A stretch of 64,000 nt of DNA, from NCBI RefSeq assembly GCF_003347635.1, contig NZ_QDFY01000002.1:496001-560000 (forward strand), given 5' to 3'. The notes beneath the pieces are model-generated. The model made no database searches. It was not told where the DNA came from and saw only the letters and a program-made list of their open reading frames with translations. Below are positions 18,711 through 26,702 of this stretch, piece after piece. The position numbers were made by a program, and so were the translations under genes. Position 1 is the stretch's first letter. The number at the start of each line of letters is the position of its first letter. This DNA is from Sphingosinicella terrae. Its GTDB lineage: Bacteria > Pseudomonadota > Alphaproteobacteria > Sphingomonadales > Sphingomonadaceae.

Positions 18711-18971
18711 ATGGCAGCGCTCGAAATCCTCTATTATGGCCGCTTCCGCGACGCCATCGGCCGCGACCGCGAGGAGGTCGACCTGCCCAGCCACGTGCTG
18801 ACGGTCGACGACCTGATCGCCTGGCTGCGAGGCCGCGGCGATCCCCACAGCAGCGCGCTGCGTGAGGCCGAGGCGGTTCGTGCCGCGGTCGCCGGAGAAT
18901 GGGCGGAGCGAAGCGACAGCGTCTTCGGTGCCGTCGAGGTCGCTCTCTTTCCCCCGGTCGGAGTTTTCTGA
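18711..18971 (+). CDS. MoaD-like molybdopterin synthase small subunit, lacking C-terminal Gly-Gly
   Basis: An 86-residue ubiquitin-fold protein resembling MoaD (ILYYGRFRDAIG at the start, VALFPPV at the end) and placed directly before a MoaE-like gene. Functional MoaD ends in Gly-Gly, which is adenylated and thiocarboxylated to donate sulfur. Here the frame ends FPPVGVF and then stops, so the Gly-Gly is missing. No single-base insertion or deletion that I tried restores it. The gene may be inactive or repurposed, with another moaD elsewhere in the genome. A GGGGGG site precedes the start. Confidence 0.72.
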   Translation: MAALEILYYGRFRDAIGRDREEVDLPSHVLTVDDLIAWLRGRGDPHSSALREAEAVRAAVAGEWAERSDSVFGAVEVALFPPVGVF

Positions 18972-18977
18972 GCAGCC

Positions 18978-19397
18978 GTGATCGACATCAGGATCCAGTC
19001 GGCCGATTTCGACGCGGGCGCCCAGATAGAGCGCCTCGCGGAGCTGCGTCTTGCCGGCCTTGCCGCCTTCGTCGCCCGTCTCGAGGCGCGGGAGGATGTC
19101 GACGAGATCTGGATCGATCATCACGCCGTCCTCGCCCGCGCCGAGCTCGCCCGCATTGTCGAGGAAGCCGGGGCGAAATGGCGGCTGGGCGGGCTGGTCC
19201 TGATCCATCGCCACGGCCGGATCGCGCCTGGCGGACAGGCGCTGTTCGCCGGGGCGACGGGCTCTTCGGCGGGGGCGGCCCAGCAGGCCTGCGCCTGGAT
19301 CGTCGACCAGGTCAGGGGCCGGGGCCCGTTCTGGCGCAAGGACGTGCTCGGCGACGGCGCGATCCGCTGGTGGGGTCCGCCGCCGGACGCCCGCTGA
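18978..19397 (+). CDS. Divergent MoaE-like molybdopterin synthase large subunit
   Basis: A 139-residue protein of MoaE size. Recognisable parts are ARIVEEAGAKWRLGGLVLIHRHGRI and the C-terminal GPFWRKD. Several hallmarks have drifted: the early glycine/valine/arginine strand of MoaE (of the form GAxVxFxGxVR) reads AGLAAFVARLE, the SSAHR segment reads SSAGA, and the lysine expected after FW is arginine. It starts 6 bases after the MoaD-like gene. Together with the tail loss in its partner this suggests relaxed selection or a changed role rather than a standard molybdopterin synthase. Confidence 0.7.
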   Translation: MIDIRIQSADFDAGAQIERLAELRLAGLAAFVARLEAREDVDEIWIDHHAVLARAELARIVEEAGAKWRLGGLVLIHRHGRIAPGGQALFAGATGSSAGAAQQACAWIVDQVRGRGPFWRKDVLGDGAIRWWGPPPDAR

Positions 19398-19415
19398 AGG
19401 GCATCCGCCGTCCGG

Positions 19416-20318
19416 TCAGGCGGCGGCCTCGAGCGCGTCCGCGAGCAGCCGGAATTCCTTTTCGCGTGGGCTGCCTCGGCGCCAGACCAACGCGATGAGC
19501 CGGCTGGGATGGTCGGCATCGAGCGGCCTCGCGACGACGCCCGTTCCCTCCAAGATCCCGGCCTTGAAGGCCATTTCCGGGATCAGGGTGATGCCCAGGC
19601 CATTGTCGACCATCTGCACCAAGGTGTGCAGCGACGTGCCGAGGATCGACGCCTCGGCGCGAAGCTCCGGCCGATTGCAGGCGGAAAGGGCATGGTCCTT
19701 GAGGCAGTGGCCGTCCTCGAGCAGCAGCAGCTTGTCCTCGTCGATCGCCGCAGGCGTGACGACGGAGGGGAGCTTTTCCGCCGCCGATCCCGGCGGGAAA
19801 GCGACCATCAGGCGGTCCTCGAACAGCTCGGCGGTCTCGACGTCGCCGCAGGCGAAGGGAAGGGCGAGCAGCACGCAGTCGAGCTGGCCCCGCCTCAGCG
19901 AATCGCAGGCGGCCTGGCTGGGCTCCTCGCGAAGGTAGAGCTTGAGGTCGGGCCATTGCCGGCGCAGCCGCGGCAGCATGGTCGGCAGCAGGAAGGGGGC
20001 TATGGTCGGAATCACTCCCATGCGCAGTTCGCCGGCGAGCGGCTTCCCGGATGCGCGCACCATGTCGGCGAGGTCCTCGGTCTCCCTGAGGATCCTCTGC
20101 GCCTTCTCCGCCACCCGCTCGCCCAGCGGAGTGAACCGCACGACGCGCCGCGTGCGCTCGACAAGAGTGACGCCGATCAAGGACTCGAGCTCCTTGATCC
20201 CGGCAGACAGGGTCGACTGGGTGACGAAGCAGGCATCGGCGGCGCGTCCGAAATGTCCGTGATTCCTGAGCGCGACCAAGTACTGGAGCTGCTTGAGCGT
20301 GGGGAGATAGGTGCTCAT
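19416..20318 (-). CDS. oxyR: Hydrogen-peroxide sensing LysR-family regulator OxyR
   Basis: A 300-residue LysR protein: N-terminal helix-turn-helix (FGRAADACFVTQSTLSAGIKELE) and a C-terminal regulatory domain. The OxyR redox pair is present as GHCLKDHALSAC, Cys205 and Cys214, nine residues apart as in E. coli. It diverges from ahpC, a classic OxyR target, across a 279-base spacer that is visibly AT-richer than its surroundings. Oxidation of the Cys pair would activate ahpC transcription. Confidence 0.93.
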   Translation of the reverse strand: MSTYLPTLKQLQYLVALRNHGHFGRAADACFVTQSTLSAGIKELESLIGVTLVERTRRVVRFTPLGERVAEKAQRILRETEDLADMVRASGKPLAGELRMGVIPTIAPFLLPTMLPRLRRQWPDLKLYLREEPSQAACDSLRRGQLDCVLLALPFACGDVETAELFEDRLMVAFPPGSAAEKLPSVVTPAAIDEDKLLLLEDGHCLKDHALSACNRPELRAEASILGTSLHTLVQMVDNGLGITLIPEMAFKAGILEGTGVVARPLDADHPSRLIALVWRRGSPREKEFRLLADALEAAA

Positions 20319-20508
20319 TCGGGGGCCTCCCGACGCGGGCCGTTACCCACAGCCGGGCGGGCGGCGCGCTCTTGAGGGGGAGGGCAGCGGCGGGGGTCCC
20401 GGCGGTGGCTCGACATTGGCGGCTCTTTCCCTAAATGCCCGAAGGTCCCTCTCGCGGGACGCTGCACGTATATCGGACGAATCGATCAATGAGTATCATC
20501 TAATCAAT

Positions 20509-20536
20509 TTGTACGATTTGATCCACTCCCTATATT
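20509..20536 (+). promoter_or_regulatory. Probable ahpC promoter in AT-rich oxyR-ahpC spacer
   Basis: TTGTAC at 20509 and TATATT at 20531 are separated by 16 bases and fit sigma-70 -35 and -10 boxes, about 60 bases upstream of ahpC. The preceding AT-rich stretch (about 20470-20508) has several ATC/GAT half-site-like repeats and is a plausible OxyR site, but I cannot define the operator exactly. Confidence 0.5.
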
Positions 20537-20597
20537 GCAGTGCAGCAAAGGTTCTCACCTATCCACAACCAAAGCAAAAACAGGAGCTAAAAGCACG

Positions 20598-21140
20598 ATG
20601 CTTACCGTTGGCGACAAGATTCCCGGCCTGACCCTCCCGGTCCAGCAGGGCACCTCTGCCCTGCCCGCTGGCGAGGCGATCGACCTGGCCGAGACCAACG
20701 GCAAGTGGAAGATCCTCTTCTACTGGCCCAAGGACTTCACCTTCGTCTGCCCGACCGAGATCGTCGGCTATGGCGAGCTGAAGCAGGAGTTCGCGGACCG
20801 TGACGCCGTCCTGATCGGCGCGTCGACCGATACCGCCCACGTCCACTTCGCCTGGCGCCGCTCGGACGAGCAGCTCGCCAATGCGGACTTTCCGTGGATC
20901 GCGGACAACAAGAAGGAGCTGGCCGACGCGCTCGGCATCGTCGATCGCGGCGAGGGCGTCGCCTTCCGCGCCACCTTCATCATCGATCCGGACAATGTGA
21001 TCCAGCATGTCACGGTCAACGGCCTCAATGTCGGCCGTAACCCGCAGGAGACGCTGCGCGTCCTCGACGCGCTGCAGACCGACGAGCTGTGCCCGTGCAA
21101 CTGGACTGCCGGTGAAGAGGTCCTGAAGCCGGCCGCCTGA
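20598..21140 (+). CDS. ahpC: Alkyl hydroperoxide reductase AhpC (AhpD-dependent peroxiredoxin)
   Basis: A 180-residue 2-Cys peroxiredoxin that reduces peroxides in the cytoplasm. The peroxidatic Cys51 is in DFTFVCPTEI. Near the C-terminus is a CPCNW motif with Cys165 and Cys167; this paired arrangement is the one described for mycobacterial AhpC, which is reduced by AhpD rather than AhpF. An ahpD gene follows. The ATG at 20598 has an AGGAG site, so the longer frame to 20535 is rejected. Expected to be induced by peroxide through OxyR. Confidence 0.95.
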   Translation: MLTVGDKIPGLTLPVQQGTSALPAGEAIDLAETNGKWKILFYWPKDFTFVCPTEIVGYGELKQEFADRDAVLIGASTDTAHVHFAWRRSDEQLANADFPWIADNKKELADALGIVDRGEGVAFRATFIIDPDNVIQHVTVNGLNVGRNPQETLRVLDALQTDELCPCNWTAGEEVLKPAA

Positions 21141-21197
21141 GCGGTTAGCCCCTGACGCTCAGGCTCGTCCCGAACCAGGCGTAAGGACCTCCAGGGA

Positions 21198-21236
21198 GGG
21201 GCGCGGCGACCCATGTTGCCGCGCCCCTTTTCTTTT
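21198..21236 (+). terminator. Rho-independent terminator between ahpC and ahpD
   Basis: GGGGCGCGGC (21198-21207) and GCCGCGCCCC (21218-21227) make a perfect 10-bp stem with a 10-base loop, followed by TTTTCTTTT. This is the clearest intrinsic terminator in the window. It should cut most ahpC transcripts before ahpD, giving much more AhpC than AhpD. Confidence 0.88.
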
Positions 21237-21274
21237 CAGCCCCAATCCGACCCTTCCCTTCAAAAGGACAATTC

Positions 21275-21796
21275 ATGACTTCCCTCAAGGAATTCGCCGA
21301 CACCCTTCCCGATTATGCGAAGGACCTCCGGCTCAACGTCAGCTCGCTGCTCAACGACCAGATTCTCGGCGACAACCGCAAATACGGCCTGCTGCTCGCT
21401 TGCGCCCATGGCACCGGCTACCGGCCGCTCGTCGCCGCCGTCGAAGCCGAAGTCGAGGGCAAGATCGACAGCGCCTATGCCAATGCCGCCCGCGCGGCCG
21501 CCGCGATCATGGCGATGAACAACGTCTATTACCGCTTCGTCCATCTCGCCTCCAACCCCGTCTACGGCACGCTTCCGGCCAAGCTGCGCATGAATGTCAT
21601 CGGCGCGCCGGGCATCGACAAGGCCGACTTCGAGCTGTTCAGCCTCGCCGTCAGCGCCCAGAATGGCTGCGGCATGTGCATCGACAGCCATGAGCGGATC
21701 CTGACCCAGCACAATGTCGGCTCCGAGGTCATCCAGGCCGCCGCCCGCGTCGCCGCGGTGCTGAAGGCCGTCGCGACGGTCCACGCCACGCTCTGA
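21275..21796 (+). CDS. ahpD: Alkyl hydroperoxidase AhpD
   Basis: A 173-residue carboxymuconolactone-decarboxylase-fold disulfide reductase that recycles oxidised AhpC. The catalytic CGMCIDSHE has Cys132, Cys135 and His139, matching the CxxC-x3-H site of characterised AhpD; the upstream conserved Glu is probably within the FELFSLAVSAQNG region. It follows ahpC by 134 bases with a terminator between, so expression probably depends on read-through or its own promoter. Confidence 0.95.
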   Translation: MTSLKEFADTLPDYAKDLRLNVSSLLNDQILGDNRKYGLLLACAHGTGYRPLVAAVEAEVEGKIDSAYANAARAAAAIMAMNNVYYRFVHLASNPVYGTLPAKLRMNVIGAPGIDKADFELFSLAVSAQNGCGMCIDSHERILTQHNVGSEVIQAAARVAAVLKAVATVHATL

Positions 21797-21862
21797 GCCG
21801 CCGGTCGGAACGTCGGCGCGCCCGGCGCCGTTAAGGCGCAGACAGGTCGCATCCACCGTAAT

Positions 21863-21963
21863 CCCTCCCCCCGCGAGGGGGAGGGTAGGGTGGGAGCGTT
21901 CGGCGACGGCGGCTTCGCTCCGACGCCGAACCCTCTCTTCCCGGACCTCTCGAGCGTGAGAGG
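21863..21963. repeat. Two intergenic hairpin repeats
   Basis: CCCTCCCCC, a CGCGA loop and GGGGGAGGG form a perfect stem at 21863-21885. A second stem, CCTCTC-GAGCGT-GAGAGG, lies at 21946-21963. Both fall in the 212-base gap between ahpD and the GH13 gene. The first resembles the unit at 4846-4869, suggesting a dispersed repeat family. Confidence 0.55.
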
Positions 21964-22008
21964 GAGAAGGGCGAGGCGGAAGCGATCGAGGCCGAGCGGA
22001 GTGGGCGG

Positions 22009-23670
22009 ATGATCAGGAGCCTCTGGTACAAGAACAGCGTCATCTACTGCCTTGCCGTCGGCAGCTTCATGGACTCGAACGGCGACGGCATCGGCGATTT
22101 CCAGGGGCTCGCCCGCCGGCTCGACTATCTGCACGGCCTCGGCGTCACCGCCTTGTGGCTGATGCCGTTCCAGCCGTCGCCGCGGCAGGATCATGGCTAC
22201 GACGTCACCGACCATTATTCGGTCGATCCGCGCTACGGCACGCTCGGCGACTTCGTCGAGTTCACCCATGGCTGCAAGGAACGCGGCATGCGGGTGATGA
22301 TCGACCTCGTCATCAATCATACCTCCGATCGCCATCCGTGGTTCCGGTCCGCTCGCAGCGACCCCGCTTCGCCCTATCGCGACTGGTACATCTGGGCGAA
22401 GCGAAAGCCGAAAGATGCCCACAAGGGCATGGTCTTCCCCGGCGTCCAGCAGGCAACCTGGGATTATGACGACGTGGCGAAGGCCTGGTATTTCCACCGC
22501 TTCTTCAAGTTCCAGCCCGATCTCAACTACGCCAATGCCGAGCTGCGCGCCGAGATTTTCCGGATTCTCGGCTTCTGGATCGAGCTCGGCGTCTCCGGCT
22601 TCCGGCTGGACGCCGTGCCCTTCGTCATCGCCGCCGACGACGCCGAGGCGGGCGAGCCGAAGCTCGAATATGCGATGCTCCGCGACTTTCGCGAGTTCGC
22701 CCAGTGGCGCAGCGGCCAATGCGTCATGCTCGCCGAGGCGAACGTGCCGCCGAAGGAGAGCATCGAATATTTCGGGCGGGACGCCGACCGGCTGCACATG
22801 ATGTTCAACTTCCCGGTCAACCGCACCCATTTCCATGCCCATGCCAGCGGCGACGTGCGTCCGCTCGAAAAGGCGCTGCGGGAGACGAGGGCACGTCCGG
22901 AGGCGGCGCAATGGTGCCATTTCCTGCGCAACCATGACGAGCTCGATCTCAGCCAGCTCGAGCCCGAGCAGATGGAGGCGACCTTCGCCGCCTTCGCACC
23001 GGACGAGGACATGCGCCTCTTCGGCCGCGGCATCCGTCGCCGGCTGGCGCCGATGTTCGGCGGAGACCGGCGGCGCATCGAGCTCGCCAACAGCCTGCTG
23101 CTGAGCCTGCCGGGTACGCCGGTGATCCGCTACGGCGACGAGATCGGCATGGGCGAGGACCTGTCGCTCGAGGGCCGCGATGCGGTCCGCACCGCGATGC
23201 AGTGGGACGATTCGCCGCACGGCGGTTTCACGACCAATGCGCGCAGCGACTGTCCGGTGATCGCCGACGGCCCGTATGGCTATCCCCATGTGAACGTCGC
23301 CGGGCAGCGCCGGGACCCGGGTTCGCTGCTCAACTGGACCGAGCGCCTGATCCGGCTTCGCCATGAGACGCCCGAGATCGGCTATGGCGCCTTCGATATC
23401 GTCAGGGCGCCGAAGGACATTCTTGCCTTGCGCCACGAATGGCGCGGCGCCGCAGTGCTCACCCTCCACAATTTCAGCGACGCGCCCCGCGAGATCGGCA
23501 TCGGTCCCCCCGCCACCGGGGGTGCGCCGCGTCGGCTGGTCGATCTCCTGGACGGCGATCACAGCCTCCCCGACGAGAAGGGGCGCCACCGCATCCTGCT
23601 CCAGCCCTACGGTTATCGATGGTACCGAGTCGGCGGCCTCGATGAGGCGCTCGAGCGCGGCGAAGCCTGA
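22009..23670 (+). CDS. GH13 alpha-glucosidase / trehalose-synthase-like enzyme
   Basis: A 553-residue alpha-amylase-superfamily enzyme. The opening LWYKNSVIYCLAV, DSNGDGIGDFQGL, the conserved DLVINHTSDRHPWF, GFRLDAVPF (nucleophile Asp near 200), LAEANV (acid/base Glu near 243) and RNHDEL (Asp near 310) give a complete catalytic set. The start and overall pattern are closest to the trehalose synthase/maltose glucosyltransferase branch. There is no signal peptide, so it is cytoplasmic. No treY/treZ or glycogen gene is adjacent, so hydrolase and transglucosidase roles cannot be separated. Confidence 0.87.
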   Translation: MIRSLWYKNSVIYCLAVGSFMDSNGDGIGDFQGLARRLDYLHGLGVTALWLMPFQPSPRQDHGYDVTDHYSVDPRYGTLGDFVEFTHGCKERGMRVMIDLVINHTSDRHPWFRSARSDPASPYRDWYIWAKRKPKDAHKGMVFPGVQQATWDYDDVAKAWYFHRFFKFQPDLNYANAELRAEIFRILGFWIELGVSGFRLDAVPFVIAADDAEAGEPKLEYAMLRDFREFAQWRSGQCVMLAEANVPPKESIEYFGRDADRLHMMFNFPVNRTHFHAHASGDVRPLEKALRETRARPEAAQWCHFLRNHDELDLSQLEPEQMEATFAAFAPDEDMRLFGRGIRRRLAPMFGGDRRRIELANSLLLSLPGTPVIRYGDEIGMGEDLSLEGRDAVRTAMQWDDSPHGGFTTNARSDCPVIADGPYGYPHVNVAGQRRDPGSLLNWTERLIRLRHETPEIGYGAFDIVRAPKDILALRHEWRGAAVLTLHNFSDAPREIGIGPPATGGAPRRLVDLLDGDHSLPDEKGRHRILLQPYGYRWYRVGGLDEALERGEA

Positions 23671-23734
23671 CCCGGCTTGCACCGGACCTTCATTTGCCGC
23701 TTTGGAAACGGCATCTCACGCGACGGAGATCTGC

Positions 23735-24778
23735 ATGCGCTACAATCCTCTCGGCCGCACCGGCCTCTACGTCTCCGAGCTGTGCCTGGGGACGATGACC
23801 TTCGGCGGCGACGAAGGCGTCTGGGGCAGGATCGGCCGTGTGCAGCAGGAGGAGGCCGACGCCCTCATCCGCGCCTCGCTCGATGCCGGGATCAACTTCA
23901 TCGATACCGCGAACGTCTATTCGGGCGGCCTTTCCGAGCGGATCCTCGGCCAGTCCCTCAAGAATCTCGGCGTCCCGCGCGACGAGGTGCTGATCGCGAC
24001 CAAGGTCTACGGCCGGATGGGGCCAGGGCCGAACGGCGCCGGCGCCTCGCGCCACCACATCCTCGCCCAGATCGAGGCGAGCCTGGAACGGCTCCAGCTC
24101 GACCATGTCGATCTCTACCAGATCCACGGTTTCGACCCGACCACGCCGATCGAGGAGACTCTGGCGGCGCTCGACCAACTCGTCCGCCAGGGGCGGGTCC
24201 GTCATGTCGGCGTCTCCAACTGGGCGGCGTGGCAGGTGGCCAAGGCGGTCGGCATCGCCGAGCGGCGCGGGCTGGCGCCGGTCGCCTCGCTCCAGGCTTA
24301 TTATGCGCTGGTCGGCCGCGACCTCGAGCGCGAGATCGTGCCGATGCTCCGGTCGGAAGGCGTCGGCCTGATGGTGTGGAGCCCGCTCGCCGGCGGCTTC
24401 CTGTCGGGCAAGTATCGCCGCGGCAGCGAGGGCGGCGCCGACGATCGCCGCACCGCCTTCGATTTCCCGCCGGTCGACCTCGAGCGCGGCTATGCGATCG
24501 TCGGGGCCCTCGACGGGATCGCCGCGGCCAAGGGCCGCAGCGTCGCGCAGATCGCGCTTGCCTGGTTGCTGCATCAGCCCACGGTCTCGACGGTCATCAT
24601 CGGCGCCAAGCGCAAGGACCAGCTCGACGACAATCTGGCTTCGGTCGAGGTCGATCTGACCGCGGAGGAGATGACCCGGATCGACGAGGTCAGCCGCCTG
24701 TCTCCGGAATATCCGGGATGGATGCTCGACTTCCAACGCGGCTATCGCGGCATTCCGCCGCGCCGCGGAGAATCCTGA
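23735..24778 (+). CDS. Aldo/keto reductase
   Basis: A 347-residue NADPH-dependent TIM-barrel oxidoreductase. Typical features are the N-terminal LGRTGLYVSELCLGTMTFGG, the catalytic Asp and Tyr in INFIDTANVYSGG, the lysine in IATKVYG, YQIHGFD with the conserved His, and the cofactor loop IIGAKRKDQLDDNL. The ATG at 23735 follows CGGAG, so a longer upstream frame is rejected. It converges directly on the cupin-like gene (stops are adjacent at 24778/24779). Substrate unknown. Confidence 0.92.
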   Translation: MRYNPLGRTGLYVSELCLGTMTFGGDEGVWGRIGRVQQEEADALIRASLDAGINFIDTANVYSGGLSERILGQSLKNLGVPRDEVLIATKVYGRMGPGPNGAGASRHHILAQIEASLERLQLDHVDLYQIHGFDPTTPIEETLAALDQLVRQGRVRHVGVSNWAAWQVAKAVGIAERRGLAPVASLQAYYALVGRDLEREIVPMLRSEGVGLMVWSPLAGGFLSGKYRRGSEGGADDRRTAFDFPPVDLERGYAIVGALDGIAAAKGRSVAQIALAWLLHQPTVSTVIIGAKRKDQLDDNLASVEVDLTAEEMTRIDEVSRLSPEYPGWMLDFQRGYRGIPPRRGES

Positions 24779-25720
24779 TCACGCGCCGGCGCTGACCGGT
24801 CGCCCCTCGATCCAGTCGCGGCCGGCCTGCAGCCGGTTCATCTCCTGGCGGCTCATCTCGGCGACGAGGCGGACGGGGGAGCCGGTGCCGCGCGCCAAGA
24901 TGTCGAGGCCGGTGTCGACGTCCGGGGCGGCGATCGCCATCTCGCGCAGCGCGGCGAACTGGATCCGGTCGCAGGGATGGTGCGCGGCGAAGCGCTCGAG
25001 GAGATCGCGGGCATTGCCGCCGCCCTGATGGGCGGCGAGCGCGAGCAGGGCCTCGGTCGCGCTGCGCGTGAGGATGCCGGCGATCTGGCAGCTCTTCACG
25101 TCGAAGCGGTACTGGCTGAGGAAGGGGAGGCGGTTGGAGGCCTCCATGATGTTGATCGAGACCGACAGCGAGTCCGCCGGCAGCTGGTTGTGGACATCGC
25201 GGTGGGCCCGGTAGAGCATCACCTTGCCCGGCTCGAGGCGCGACGTCTCGACATATCTGAGGCCGACCGGCTCGCCGGGGAAGCCGACGACCTTTTCATA
25301 ATCATATTCGTAATATTCGCTCCAATAGCCAGGGCCGAGATAGCCGACGGTGAGGAACGAGAAATTGTGGTCGTGCGGCACGTGGTAGAAGAAGGGGGCG
25401 AGGCCACTGTTGCGCACGACGCTGTCCTGCGGCGAGGGCCAGAAGTTCGCCCTGATGAAATATTTCTCGCTGGCGCGGTGCAGCATGATCACCTGGGCAC
25501 TGTAGCGATTCTCGAGACTCTGGCGCGCGCAGCGATCCTTGAGCTCGGCCACCGCCAGACCGGCGAGGAAATCGCGATTGCCCGCGAGGCGCCGCAGCAG
25601 CGGCGCCATCGCCGCGAAGCCCTCCTCGTCGCCGGGATCGAACGCGTCGTCGTTCAGCGCCTCGATCAGATCGGCGAGCTCGATCGGATCGCCGTCTTCG
25701 CAGGGGATCATACGGGCCAT
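24779..25720 (-). CDS. Cupin-like putative metalloenzyme of a peptide operon
   Basis: A 313-residue protein I cannot assign to a named family. Its centre looks like a cupin metal site: HVPHDHNFSF (His113, His116, His118) followed by a Tyr/Glu-rich strand, then PGKVMLYRAHRDVHNQ (His173, His177), resembling cupin motif 2. This suggests a mononuclear iron or other metal oxygenase-type fold. N- and C-terminal parts are helical. The ATG at 25720 is one base after the stop of the HEAT-like gene, so they are coupled. By position it may modify the 52-residue peptide encoded at 26699-26857; this is inference. Confidence 0.7.
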   Translation of the reverse strand: MARMIPCEDGDPIELADLIEALNDDAFDPGDEEGFAAMAPLLRRLAGNRDFLAGLAVAELKDRCARQSLENRYSAQVIMLHRASEKYFIRANFWPSPQDSVVRNSGLAPFFYHVPHDHNFSFLTVGYLGPGYWSEYYEYDYEKVVGFPGEPVGLRYVETSRLEPGKVMLYRAHRDVHNQLPADSLSVSINIMEASNRLPFLSQYRFDVKSCQIAGILTRSATEALLALAAHQGGGNARDLLERFAAHHPCDRIQFAALREMAIAAPDVDTGLDILARGTGSPVRLVAEMSRQEMNRLQAGRDWIEGRPVSAGA

Positions 25721-25721
25721 G

Positions 25722-26702
25722 TCAGGCTGCCGCCCGCGCCGGCGGCGGCGCCTGGAGCCGATCGAGCACATTGCGCGCCGCCCGCCGGGTCTCCGGATGG
25801 GGATCGTGCGCGGCCATCCGCTTGAGATGGGGCAACGATGCCTGAATATCGAGCCCGAGCAGCTCGCGCATCACGTGCCAGCGCACGAAGAAGCAATGAT
25901 GGTCGAGGAACGGCACCATCGCCGGCACCGCCTCGGCCGTGCCGAGCGTTCGCAGCAGGCTGGTGATCATCTGGATCCGCGAGGCGCTGTCGTCGGCGGC
26001 GCTGCAGCCGAGATAGGATCGCGTCTCATGATCATATTCGACGCTGACCGGTGCCCGGTCCGGCTTGATGCTCGCCTGGAGCAGGAGGAGGCTCGAATGC
26101 GCCTGTTCGATCACGAAGCTCTCGCAGCGGCCGTCGATCTGCAGGATCTCGCCGTCGGCGATGTCCCGGGCTTCCCCCGGCTCGCACGAACCGGCCGTCG
26201 CGGCGCTGAAGCTCGGGCCGATCGGCGGGATCGACCAGAAGCGCAGGCGCGCCCGCCCAGCATCGAGGAATTTGAACAGCTCGACCTGTCCGGAAAAGTG
26301 GATCGAGGCCTTGCGGCCGCCGGCACTCCGCTTGGCGGCAAGCCCGCTTATGTCGACGGTTGCGCAGGCGAGCGAGACGAGATCGTCCTCGTAGACGAGG
26401 AGGCCGCTATTGACCTCGCCGGTGAGCTTGCGAAACGGCGGGACGAAATAGGGATCGACGAGGGCGGCCGCGGCCAGGGCGTCGATGACGTCGCCGATCC
26501 AGCCCGAATCGGCGAACAGACTTTGAATGGATCGCGCGACGGACGGCGCGCTCCGGTCCGGGAGATCCGCCATGGCGGATCGCAGGGCGCGGCTCACCGC
26601 GCCCTCGTTCCACGCTTCGGCAAAGGCGTCGGATGCGTCCCGGCTTCGCCGCTGGGCCTGCTTGTCGCCGGCCCAGCGGCGCAGTTCAGGGCCGACGATC
26701 AT
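25722..26702 (-). CDS. HEAT-like protein coupled to the small peptide gene
   Basis: A 326-residue protein. Its start codon at 26702 overlaps the stop of the peptide gene as ATGA, indicating translational coupling; a longer frame to 26747 is therefore rejected. The central part (about 105-235) looks beta-rich (GEILQIDGRCESFVIEQAHSS). The C-terminal ~90 residues look like HEAT repeats (AVPAMVPFLDHHCFFVRWHVMREL and SLPHLKRMAAHDPHPETRRAA), a fold often used for protein or peptide binding. It might recognise the peptide or scaffold the cupin-like protein. No known modification-enzyme signature is visible. Confidence 0.7.
   Translation of the reverse strand: MIVGPELRRWAGDKQAQRRSRDASDAFAEAWNEGAVSRALRSAMADLPDRSAPSVARSIQSLFADSGWIGDVIDALAAAALVDPYFVPPFRKLTGEVNSGLLVYEDDLVSLACATVDISGLAAKRSAGGRKASIHFSGQVELFKFLDAGRARLRFWSIPPIGPSFSAATAGSCEPGEARDIADGEILQIDGRCESFVIEQAHSSLLLLQASIKPDRAPVSVEYDHETRSYLGCSAADDSASRIQMITSLLRTLGTAEAVPAMVPFLDHHCFFVRWHVMRELLGLDIQASLPHLKRMAAHDPHPETRRAARNVLDRLQAPPPARAAA

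Noticed and set aside
18940-18975. A frameshift explaining the missing MoaD Gly-Gly
   Set aside because: Single insertions or deletions around 18955-18970 give GSFL, RSFL or similar tails, never Gly-Gly, so a simple indel is not supported.
21562-23682. A 706-codon minus-strand frame opposite ahpD and the GH13 gene
   Set aside because: The plus strand holds complete catalytic motifs of AhpD and a GH13 enzyme; the minus frame has none.
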